NCBI GenBank assembly: GCA_028015205.1
Contig: CM051516.1
Coordinates: forward strand, 54,812,230-54,876,229
From: Mytilisepta virgata
Lineage: Eukaryota; Mollusca; Bivalvia; Mytilida; Mytilidae
Direction of reading: 5' to 3'
Length of the DNA stretch: 64,000 bases
Positions within the stretch are counted from its first letter, which is position 1; the number at the start of each line of letters is the position of its first letter. The translations under genes were made by a program, and so were the position numbers. Of the stretch, positions 38,601 to 48,500 are shown one piece after another. The notes under the pieces were generated by a model. That model was not told where the DNA came from. It did no database searches and saw only the letters and a program-made list of their open reading frames with translations.

Positions 38601-41600
38601 TAAAAAGTTGTGTATAATAAAGACTAAAAAATAAGTTTGAGATTCTAATATATACTCTCTCAAAAAAGAAACGCAACATCAGATTATCTTTTTGAAATAT
38701 TATTTTTCCGGACAAATAACCAATAAATATCAAAATATATGTACACATGATCATAATTACACCTTCATAAAAAGTTTCCAGGTACAATCATTTAAATTCA
38801 TCCACCCGTAAACGACTTTGGTCGCAATCTGGGACACCCTACGATTTACGCATTGCCAAAAACTGGGTCGACTTTCACGTGCAAATCATGGGTTATTTTT
38901 TAGCTCAGTCAGTCGGTATAAAAACCCGGTATTTCTTTTCATGAATGCATTCGTAAAATAAAATTCTGATGAGGTGACGCTATGCCAAGGTTAGACGCTG
39001 CTACCCGGAATATCGCTATCGGACGACTAGAGGCCGGAGAATCACAGAATGCTGTTGCTGTAACGTACAATGTTCATCGTAGCACAATTTCACGCCTTTG
39101 GGGACGCTACCTGCAGCTTGGTACTACGACAGATCGGCCACGTTCAGGGCGCCCGCGTGTTACAACCAGGGCGCAAGATCGTTACATCAGACTTTTCCAT
39201 CTGCGGAATAGGACTATTGCTGCAACAGAAACAGCTGTAAACGTCCCTGGGTTGCGCCGTATATCAGCACAGACAGTACGCAATCGGTTACGTTCTCATG
39301 GATTGAGGGCAAGAAGACCTTACTTTGGAGCAACACTGAGACGCCAACACCGCCGAGCGAGGGTTAGATGGTGTACTACAGTTCGTGCATGGAATTTACA
39401 GAACTGGAGAAGAGTATGGTTCAGCGATGAGTCACGTTTTCAACTGGAAAAGCGAGATGGTCGCATACGTGTGTATAGGCGCCGAAACGAACGTTTTGCG
39501 CAAAACTGTGTTGTGGAGAGAGACAATTTTGGCGGAGGCAGTGTTATGATGTGGGCCGCTATTTCTTATGCCAGAAACACACAGCTGATACATATCCAAG
39601 GCAATCTGAACGCTGTTAGGTATAGAGACGAAATTTTACGACCTCATTTATTGCCCGTAATTGACATTCGGAGAGAAATTTTTCAGCACGACAATGCCCG
39701 ACCACATACAGCACGTGTAACAGTAGACTTTTTAGAACAACAGAATGTCAATGTGATCCGTTGGCCGTCACGATCACCCGATCTTAATCCAATTGAACAT
39801 TTGTGGGATGAAGTGGATCGGCGCGTGCGCCAACGACAACCACCACCGCAAAATCTGCAACAATTACAGCAGGCACTTCAGTTTGAGTGGCAAAGGATAC
39901 CGCGTGTTCGAACTCAGCGTTTAATTCAATCTATGCCAAGAAGAGTCGGGGCTGTGTTACAAGCAAATGGTGGACATACCAGATATTGACAATTTATGAG
40001 TGATTTATTGACAATATGTGACAAACTGTGATATTCCAAGGTAAAAGAACTCATGAACAAGAAGTGTGCCAATTTTTGCATTCCTGTGTAAATTATTTAT
40101 ATCATAAATTATGAAAATAATATATGAAGTAAATTTCCTATTTTCTGTATGTTGCGTTTCTTTTTTGAGAGAGTATTATATACATGTTATTTTATATCAA
40201 TTTCATATGAGACACAACGAATATGTATTTCATGGGTCAACGTGCAAAGAATACAAATAAATAAATAAAGCTTTGATATGCACTCAAAATAAACTTTTGC
40301 CATGATCATGGAATACTGTTTATTGATTTACAACCATTAAGTAAGTTAATGCACCCTTCTAAGCGAACTTCAAGCTTCATAAACGATAGCAGATTATAAT
40401 TTGTTTGTTTGTTTGTTTAGTTCGGGGGGGGGGGGGGGGGGTTACGCCGATTTCAGCACCTTTTGGCTATTTCGCGGCAGCCAGTTTTTATTGGCTGAGG
40501 AAACCGTAGTACCCGGTAGTAAAATTGGCAAGATCGGACTCGAACACAATCCGCCACAGGTGAGATTCGAACTCACAACCTCCGTGTTGACAGGTTAGTG
40601 TTCATTAGTAGTCATGACGAACTATGTAGACCACTCGGCCACCGAGGCCCCTATAATTAGTTGTAAAATGTTAAAATTGAATGCCTTAACCGACAGATTA
40701 TCGAATATAATTGACAAATAGCATTCGCGAAGTAAAGGTTCGAGCGAGCGTGTTTATAGTCCAGTCAAACTAAGTTTTAACCACAAACTAATTGCAAAAG
40801 AAAATGTTTTAGTTCTAATCTATAGCATTAAGCCCCAAATATACACAGAAAAAAGTCCCATAAAATCTAACTTGAGCAAAACTCAAAATCAGCATGTTTA
40901 ATTTCCTATGGAACATTGGAAAGGGGAGATAACTCTGCAAAAATTAGTCTTTTTTTTGTCAGGTTTTTGTCGATTTTCTTAAAATTCATGTAAAGTATGA
41001 TACTTTGATGGGGTTATAACTTCGTATTTGACTATATTATATAATCTTCTGCTCATGAAATGTACAGAACCGAAGTGTTATGGGCATTTTTATTTTTTTT
41101 TGCACATTTTTCATTAAAGAAATTGCAAATTTGTGGCTTTGTGACCATTTTGAAAAAATAATGTGAAATTTTGGTATTGTTTATATCTGAAAATTATATT
41201 TTTTCAGCATCTACCTTGTTTAAAGAAACTTTGAACCACAAAAAGAAGAATGTATGCTTAATTATTTTTATTAAATTTGAGATTCTTTACCTTGACATGT
41301 TGAAAAATTTAATAAATGGTCAACTAATGAATTACGAAATCTAGGTTGTAGCTTGATAAAAGATATGAAAACACCTTTAGAGTTGTTTGTTATACTCTAA
41401 AGACGGCTAAAATATCAAGAATCAATACATTCTGATGAAAAGAAGCGGTAAAGTTATAATTTTATATCAATTTTTATTGATATTTCTGCATTTTTTGCAG
41501 AGTTATCTCCCATTTTCAATGCAAATCTCCATAGGAATTTTAAAATCGTGATTTTTTTAGTCTTCCTCAAGTTAGATTTTGTTAGACTTTTTTCTGTGTA

Positions 41601-42450
41601 TATTTGGGGTATAGTGCTTAAGAGTAAAACTTAAAAATCTTCTATTGCAATTACTTTAAGGTTAGGGTCAAATTTATGCTAGATTGACTGGACTATTACA
41701 CCGTCTGTGAATTATGTTGAATTTAATAAAGTAAAAAAAATACCAAAAGGAGGGGGGTCGAAACAACTGACAAACTCCGGAGGACAACGAAAACAATACA
41801 AGCACTACAATTAAAAACTAAAAACATATGAACAACATGGACCTCAGCTAAAAAACGGGGGTAGACTCAGGTGCTCCCGAAGAGTAAGCAGTCTTTGCTT
41901 CCTGCAGGACACCCGTCATGCTGCCCATGTCAAATCCGGTATGAGGAAGGGACAACATCAATGGAACAGGTCCATTTTAATATGTGAAACGGTTTTTTCA
42001 TACCTGTCAACCAAGTCATGATAGCGTCATTTAAGATACCGATACTTAAACTAAATTTCTTGCGAAAAAAGGGAGTAGTATTGAAATTTCCCTCATATAT
42101 TTCCTTTGGAAACAGAAAAAAATCTTTTTAGGACGTGATGATCAAATTGAGATTGCAGCAATCGAATAAGAATATTAGATTCTCATGATATTCAAGAGAA
42201 AGCCTTACCAACTATTATACCTATAAGTAAAAATTGAAAAGGTGTAAAACTGATACCATGCCAAAAATATACGTACTATCTTGTGAGGCTGACAATTTAA
42301 GATGTTTTGCTTACAAGGATCTTTTTTAATCAAATTTAGACATTATGATATTTAATAACCATGAAAATATATATATATATATATTTCTTTTTCTGTCTTT
42401 CAGGTAAAAAGATTCATAAAATCATACAATATGTACATTCAGATTCTTAG
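35667..42450 (+). CDS. Small secreted CxxxC-repeat protein, gene A (six micro-exons)
   Basis: Exons 35667-35739, 36703-36765, 37119-37154, 37439-37486, 38376-38426 and 42404-42450. All five introns are phase 1 with good borders (GTAAGT or similar). The product has 105 residues. Exon 1 (ATG in GACCATGG context) encodes a signal peptide starting MGYFYVAVVMAVCIV. Exons 2-5 each encode one C-x3-C unit: CVDDC, CITGC, CIECC (plus a later Cys) and CFQVC, usually preceded by an acidic or small helix-compatible stretch. The terminal exon encodes a short KKIHKII tail and TAG, with AATAAA at 42487-42492. The mature chain has 10 Cys. I know no family with this plan; the spacing allows a disulfide-stapled helical hairpin, but that is inference. 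The closest relative is gene B next door, with exon-for-exon correspondence. An intact Tc1-like element, a SINE and a foldback element lie in the last intron. Confidence 0.78.
36470..36645. mobile_element. Tigger/pogo-like MITE in intron 1 of gene A
   Basis: 176 bp flanked by TA on both sides. The left end CAGTTGACTCTCGTTATCTC and the right end (reverse complement CAGTCAAGTCTCGTTATGTT) are imperfect inverted repeats. They resemble the CAGTTGAACCTCGATAT type ends of pogo/Tigger transposons. No coding capacity. Confidence 0.75.
37662..37917. mobile_element. Foldback MITE in intron 4 of gene A
   Basis: About 80 bp at each end are inverted copies, for example CATCCTCCCAAGTCAGGGTT left and AACCCTGACTTGGGAGGATG right, around a spacer of about 95 bp. 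The target duplication could not be resolved. Confidence 0.75.
38655..40173 (+). mobile_element. Intact Tc1/mariner (DD34E) transposon
   Basis: A 1,519-bp element bounded by TA on both sides (38653-38654 and 40174-40175). Its terminal inverted repeats are at least 25 bp and identical, beginning CTCTCTCAAAAAAGAAACGC. It contains one uninterrupted transposase gene in the same direction as host gene A. It sits in the last intron of that gene, between exon 5 (ends 38426) and the terminal exon (starts 42404). Perfect ends and an open frame point to recent insertion. Confidence 0.95.
38982..39989 (+). CDS. Tc1-like transposase, full length
   Basis: 335 residues. Residues 1-50 are a helix-turn-helix (NVHRSTISRLWGRY), followed by a GRPR-type linker at 56-59 and a second DNA-binding helix region (RISAQTVRNRLRSHGL). 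The catalytic triad is intact: D149 in WFSDESRF, D237 in QHDNARPH and E272 in DLNPIEHLWDE, with 34 residues between the second D and E (DD34E). A basic stretch at 107-135 may act as nuclear localisation signal. Length is normal for Tc1 transposases (about 340). The enzyme would cut and paste the element into TA sites; no stop or frameshift is seen. Confidence 0.95.
   Translation: MPRLDAATRNIAIGRLEAGESQNAVAVTYNVHRSTISRLWGRYLQLGTTTDRPRSGRPRVTTRAQDRYIRLFHLRNRTIAATETAVNVPGLRRISAQTVRNRLRSHGLRARRPYFGATLRRQHRRARVRWCTTVRAWNLQNWRRVWFSDESRFQLEKRDGRIRVYRRRNERFAQNCVVERDNFGGGSVMMWAAISYARNTQLIHIQGNLNAVRYRDEILRPHLLPVIDIRREIFQHDNARPHTARVTVDFLEQQNVNVIRWPSRSPDLNPIEHLWDEVDRRVRQRQPPPQNLQQLQQALQFEWQRIPRVRTQRLIQSMPRRVGAVLQANGGHTRY
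40402..40651 (-). mobile_element. Second tRNA-derived SINE type with C-tract tail
   Basis: On the minus strand the head has A box TGGCCGAGTGGTC, typical of Leu/Ser tRNA, and a T arm GTGAG-TTCGAAT-CTCAC with a perfect 5-bp stem. A unique body, a C tract of about 19 and a CAAACAAACAAA tail follow. Target duplication TATAATT is found at 40395-40401 and 40652-40658. The acceptor stem does not pair, so it is not a working tRNA gene. Confidence 0.8.
40757..41695. mobile_element. Long foldback element, Harbinger-like target site
   Basis: Imperfect terminal inverted repeats of more than 150 bp, outermost TAGTCCAGTCAA. They include shared blocks CCCCAAATATACACAGAAAA and GGGAGATAACTCTGCAAAAA in opposite orientation. 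TTA flanks both sides (40754-40756, 41696-41698), the target size of PIF/Harbinger elements. No ORF of note. In the last intron of gene A. Confidence 0.7.
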
Positions 42451-42486
42451 GAAATGTGTGTACTCCGTATAATTCAGAAACTGAAC

Positions 42487-42492
42487 AATAAA
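42487..42492 (+). terminator. Polyadenylation signal of gene A
   Basis: AATAAA 36 nt after the TAG of the gene A terminal exon, and about 105 nt before the ATG of gene B. Supports the exon at 42404 being a true terminal exon. Confidence 0.55.
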
Positions 42493-42597
42493 TTGTTTAT
42501 TGATTAAATGAGAGGTTCAATCTGTCACATTTGTACCATCTTGTATGTGTATCATCCTTTAAATTATTACATTAAATCTGTTTCAAATTTCTCTGAG

Positions 42598-45500
42598 ATG
42601 TCTTTTTATGTGTATATGATTATTACTGTCATTGTTATTATTAACACCCGAGCAAAAGAGCTTTTGGTAGGTAAGTTAACATTTACTGCACCCTCAAAAG
42701 AAGGACAAAAGATACTACAGAAGCAAACGGTTAAAATTGGAAATTATAACTCCAGAGACAGAAACCAGGGATAGCTCAACAACGAGGACAGATTTTTTTA
42801 AATCACATCACCCCGGGCTACATATTTTACCGAAAAGAACTTGTAATATATTTTTTTAAACATTGTAAAATACAAAATGACCCAAAACCTAAACGAACAT
42901 GTACAAGAAGGAAAGTAATCATCAGATGACTTGGAAGGATTTGCATGTCTGCCTTGTTCACGTTAGAAATCCGTCAAGTTAGGACAGGCGATGCGTCATG
43001 TTAAGTAAAACGAGAGACATTGTAAGAATCAATAACTAGTCTCATTTATGAGATAGAAACTACGAATATGTCAATCGCAAGCAATTAAGTCCGTAACGAA
43101 CCAGGTGATATGAATGTACTCTATACATAGTTGACGTTGGAATGCCACAAAGAACAAAGCAAGTGTCCGGAATCTGAGGTAGTGGTTATCGGAAAATGTT
43201 TTTAAAAATGTACTTTTATGTCTACATTAGGAACCGTCTTGCTTTTTCCCACCCAAGGCACTGATAACGTATTTCATCATTGGACTGGGAAAGCGGCTAA
43301 AGAACCGTCCCGGTCTTTTATAAAATGAGAGCGTTTCGCTCATTGTTGAAAATAGAATCATGTGACGTTACTTCTCTGTTCAGTTGGGTTTTTTTTTTTG
43401 GTTTTTTTATTCAGTTCCATGTCGTTGTGTCACCAGTACATAAACATCACACCAATATAGTACCTTATACTACTTGTTGGATATTTTAGCAACCATGTTT
43501 GTAATAAAGATGATTTCAATCGTATATTCCAGTCTTTTATAAGTATAAATCAAGCTGCCGAGGTGTGTGTGTGTGTTTGGTCGTCTCTTTGATTTAAAGA
43601 TCTTTAAATTTCGCTGGGATAGAAAATTGAGCAATATCGATTAGTGTAATACCAGGTCATAATTCCGTTTTAGAAGAAAGATAAAAGAGACTTCTACAAA
43701 ATCAAAAGCAAAAGGTCAAAATAGTGATACCTAGAGAGAATTAAAAAAATAAATCCAAACGAATTGAAAACAAACATTTATATACAAAACGAAAGCAATT
43801 AAAACAGCACAACTTACAGCACCTAGGAATGTAAACAATTTCTGCTCCGGTAACCCGTAACAATGCAAATGGTCCAAGGCCATTCAAATGGCAAGTACAA
43901 TGAGGCGTCAAATTTCTGTTAAGTTTTGAAATCGAACTGAAGATATCCAGTCGCATTTCTGAGAGGAAAATTTAATCAAATAAATACTGTTGACGATTAT
44001 AAGTCATTGTATATAAACAAAGGCTGTACATAAAGCTGTCTTATAAATACCTTTGATATAGTTCTTTTAATTGATTTCTGGTGATGAAAGGATAGCAACA
44101 TACGTTTATGCTGTTGTCTTTTTTTATTTATTCATTTTATTTTGTTTTTTTTTGTTTTTGTTTTTTTTTTTGTTGTTGTTATAAATACATGCAGTTTGCG
44201 TTATAATTTATTCTTTGTTTTACTTTTTTGAATTAAGAATATTTTTTTTCTAAAACAAAAGGAGTTTAGTAAATGATTTTGCTATAGCAATTCAATATTT
44301 TACCCATAATTGAATACTTGTGGGTTAGGGAAATTAGTCTACTATATAATATTCACGCTTTTGCTCTGACGATGGTAAAGCGAATCAAACTTGCGTCTTA
44401 CTTATTCATTTTAGCCTGTTCACATATCATTATATTGATCTTTCAAGACAACTAAGACAGTCCTTCAAAAACTTTTTCGATATCTGTAAGTGTTTTGTGT
44501 ATTGTTTTATTTACATACATTTGTATGTTATATTTTTTGTATACATGTATGTATTTCCTAAGCATGTAATTATTTCTTTGTTATATTTTATAAAAGCAAT
44601 TTTTTAACTATGTTAGTGTAACTGTTTCTTCAAATTTATTTATTTATATACAGTTGAATCTCGTTGTCTCAAACTCTTTTATCTCCAAATAAAAACTCCT
44701 GATATCTCAAAGTAATGTTCCGGACCCTAGATTAAATTTTGCACTATATTTCGTCCTGATATATCAAACTCCTGTTATCTCAAACTATTTTGTTGGTCCC
44801 TTCCACTTTGATGGATGGATGGATGAATTATTGTTTAACGTCCAGTGGCAACCAGGTGCATATCAGGAGGAGAACATGTTGATATGATAATGAATATGAT
44901 CCCTGCTTTGTACTAGACCGACACGCTAAGTCGGATTTTTACTGTGCTAGCTCACGAGGTAACTGTCCACAGGAAGACATATCACCTCACTCGGACACAT
45001 TATACTGACTCCGAGCCGACCAGTCTTTGGTCTTACTCCTAGATGCCGCGTGTTTGGTGGAGAAGCATCAAATACCAATTTTAATGTCTTTGGTTTGACC
45101 CGGCCGGAGATCGAACCCGCGACCTTCCGCACTCGGGGCGAGCACACTACCACGAGACCACCGAGGCGGTCTTCCATTTTGAGATATCGAGAGTCAACTG
45201 TATTCGTTTATGCATTTGTCTATTTGTTCATCAAGAGTAAACGTTTACCTGCATTTGTGTTATTATTTCTATACAGAACCTACCCAAGGATGTACCGTCA
45301 ATTGCAAAGGAATACAAGAAGGTAACTTTGCATAATATTAAGGCTTTGCAAAACAACAAATTCAAACTTAACAAATATAAATTCTGCTTAAATAGAGCAT
45401 AAGCAGTGAGCTCGATTGATCAATACTATTATGGCTAGAGAAAGAATATAACAGGGATATAAAGAATTCTGCAGTGTACTAAACCAATATACTGTGGTAT

Positions 45501-48500
45501 AAAACATATAAATTCGAAAACTTAGTTATGATTTTTTCTAACTTGACTTTCATTTATCTGGAAAATATGTTATAAATGGTCATCTAGACGAGTTTTTGTA
45601 ATTTGTGTACATTAGTAAAACGATTAGAGATGTGAGCTGCTGTAAACTTTTTCTCGGTTATGGACTCTGTTTCATCTTAGAACAATTATATGGCACGCCG
45701 TTTTTATATTTATTCAAATTCCAAGATATCTTATTTATTTAACAAGATATCTTATTAAGTATTAAGATATCTTTAATTTTTATAAGATATCTTATTTAAT
45801 TTGAAAGTAAATAAGATATCTCTATAAGTTAATAAGATATCTCTATAAATTAATAAGATATCTCTATTAGTTAATAAGATATCTCTATAAGTTTATAAGA
45901 TATCTCTATTAGTTTATAAGATATCTCTATTAGTTTATAAGATATCTTATTAAATAAATAAGATATCTCTATTATTAACTATATAAAAGATATCTTATAT
46001 AGTTAATAAGATATCTTATAAATTAATAGAGATATCTTGTTAACTTATAGAGATATCTTATATATTTAATAAGATATCTTATATATTTAATAAGATATCT
46101 TATAAATTAATAGAGATATCTTGTTAACTTATAGAGATATCTTATATATTTAATAAGATATCTTTATAACCAGTTAAATAAGATATCTCTATAAGTTAAT
46201 AAGATATCTCTATAAGTTTATAAGATATCTCTATTTGTTTATAAGATATCTCTATTAATTTATAAGATATCTCAATTAGTTTATAAGATATTTTATTTAA
46301 CTAAATAAGATATCTCGAAATTGAATAAATATAACAACGGCGTGCCATACAATTATAGCATAGAGCAGCTTTCGTTTAAACGTTTGTCAAATCTTCAGTG
46401 TTTGAAATTTCACAATATCAGTTGGATTATATTTTAGGTCTTAAATGTAAAAAATGCATTCAAGGCGGACACTAACACAACTAAAGCTAAACTATTCCAT
46501 GAAGGAGTTTCCAAAAACCAGTCCACATGACTCAAAATCTTTCTAGAGTAGGGATTTCAGAGCTTGTCAAACAGTATAGCCGGTCTACCAGGAAACTAAT
46601 AGAACAGAATAGATCGACTTTTAATTGTTGAGATCCTCTTTAAAGCAGCAAAAAAATGTCAAATTCAAAATCTGCTCACGTGACCCTATGATTTAATTAA
46701 AGAAAGGTTAGAACTGGTCACAAACGTTAAAGACTAAATTAGGGTTACTATTTTTGTTAATTTACTCAGTCTACAGGTTAGAAATGAGTCATTTTACGCA
46801 AATTTTGTTATTGCGTGTAAAGCATTACTTAAACTAAGCAAGTCTTTTTTCAATGGCTCAGTAATGATCGTGAAGATGAATATACCAACAATTTCTTCGT
46901 CAGTTCTGACATTTCATTTAAATTTTTGTAGGATTCGAATTAGGAATGTGTATTCTGCAGTGTAAGCGTGAGTTTTTTTTAAACAATATTTATTAAAAAA
47001 ATATATGGTGTTGAGACGATCAATACAATATCTATAATGTCCATAGAGAATCTTGAAAGAACATTACAACGCAAATGTTTACAATTAAACAAAGATTAGT
47101 AATCTTAAAATCAAAATTTGCAAATAAAACATTTTGCAAGGTTAAATTATATTTTCTTTAGAAATGTTTAATTTCACCCTAATTTTACTAACATGGACTA
47201 CAGAAAGCTACGTTTTCTAGTTGTCGATGAGTCCCGACCTTTTCCCGATTTCTAGACGTTGAATTCAATTGTAATTTGTATTTTTAACAGCCAAGAACCT
47301 TAACACATGTGTGGAGTTTTGTGAAATCCACGCAGAAGGCAATGGTGAGTGTATTGATATTAAGACTTTTTCAATTGAACTCTAGATAGGTTAAGGGGTA
47401 TTGTTTTGTTTTTTTGTTTTTGTTTTTCTTCTGTTTAGATGTGTTTGCATGATATTTCCTACTAATATTGTTACTGAACAGTCAGTGATTTGTTTTTTTT
47501 TTGTTTGTTTGTCCCCCTCCCTTCCCCCTTTTTCTGTTTTTTTAAATTTTTTTTCTGTTTTGTTTTTCTTCTTTTTATATTCTGTTGTATTCTTGTATGT
47601 GAATGAATGTGAAGTTATCATTATATGACCCAATTGCCACTTCCCTGGTGAATTAATAATATTTAAAAAATAATGCAATTAATACATGTATGTAAAAAAT
47701 AGTGCAAAGTATTGATTCGGTATATATGGATTTTATAAAGGCGTTCGATAAGGTCCCTCATAAAAGACTAATTAGGATGCTAGAAGCTTATGGGATAAGT
47801 GAAGAAATCACTTAGTGGGTTGAAATTTCTTAAGTGACCTAAGGCAGGAAGTTTCCGTACACGAAAGCAGATGGTGACAAGTGGTATCTCCTAAGGAAGT
47901 GTCTTAGGTCCAGTTTTGTTTGTCGTCTATATTAATGATATGTGATATGCCAGATTGTGTTAATTTCATCCTATGAAGTGCCAAGTGGTCAATTTAACGC
48001 AAAAACAGTCTGAAGATAAGAAAAAAGACCAATATCATTTGTATAACCAAAAAGGAGAAGAGGTGAAACTAGAATACTCAGAGGCAGAAAAAGACATAGC
48101 CCTGGTAGTAGTGGATCGTTCCTCCAAGCTGTTGTCTTAAAAAAATGATTGTAAACAATTCCAACAGGTCCTGTAACATGGCAAACAGGACAAAATAGTG
48201 GTAAAAGTATAAAAATGGAGCTTTGTTTTATCCCCTATGGCCTGTATAATGCTGGAAATGTCTTTAAATGTGTTTTTGGAACACCCTTCAAAACAAATAT
48301 GGCCGAATATATGTATGCTTAAAGAGACGATATAATGAAGGTTAATAGAATAATGCTAAAAACGGAATATATCAAACAAAAATTAATCGCACCCCCTCCC
48401 CCCACTCCCATAGAAAAAAACCTCAAATCATCCAAAAATGAAGTTTTATTGTATCCCCCAGGGTCTCTATAATGCTGGAAATGCCTTTAAATGCGTTTTT

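Noticed and set aside
40545..40651. Possible Leu/Ser tRNA gene on the minus strand
   Set aside because: The T arm is perfect, but the acceptor stem fails and SINE tail plus target duplications explain the sequence.
47391..47678. Overlapping ORFs on both strands in a T/A-rich tract
   Set aside because: Low-complexity sequence in an intron of gene B; no family features.
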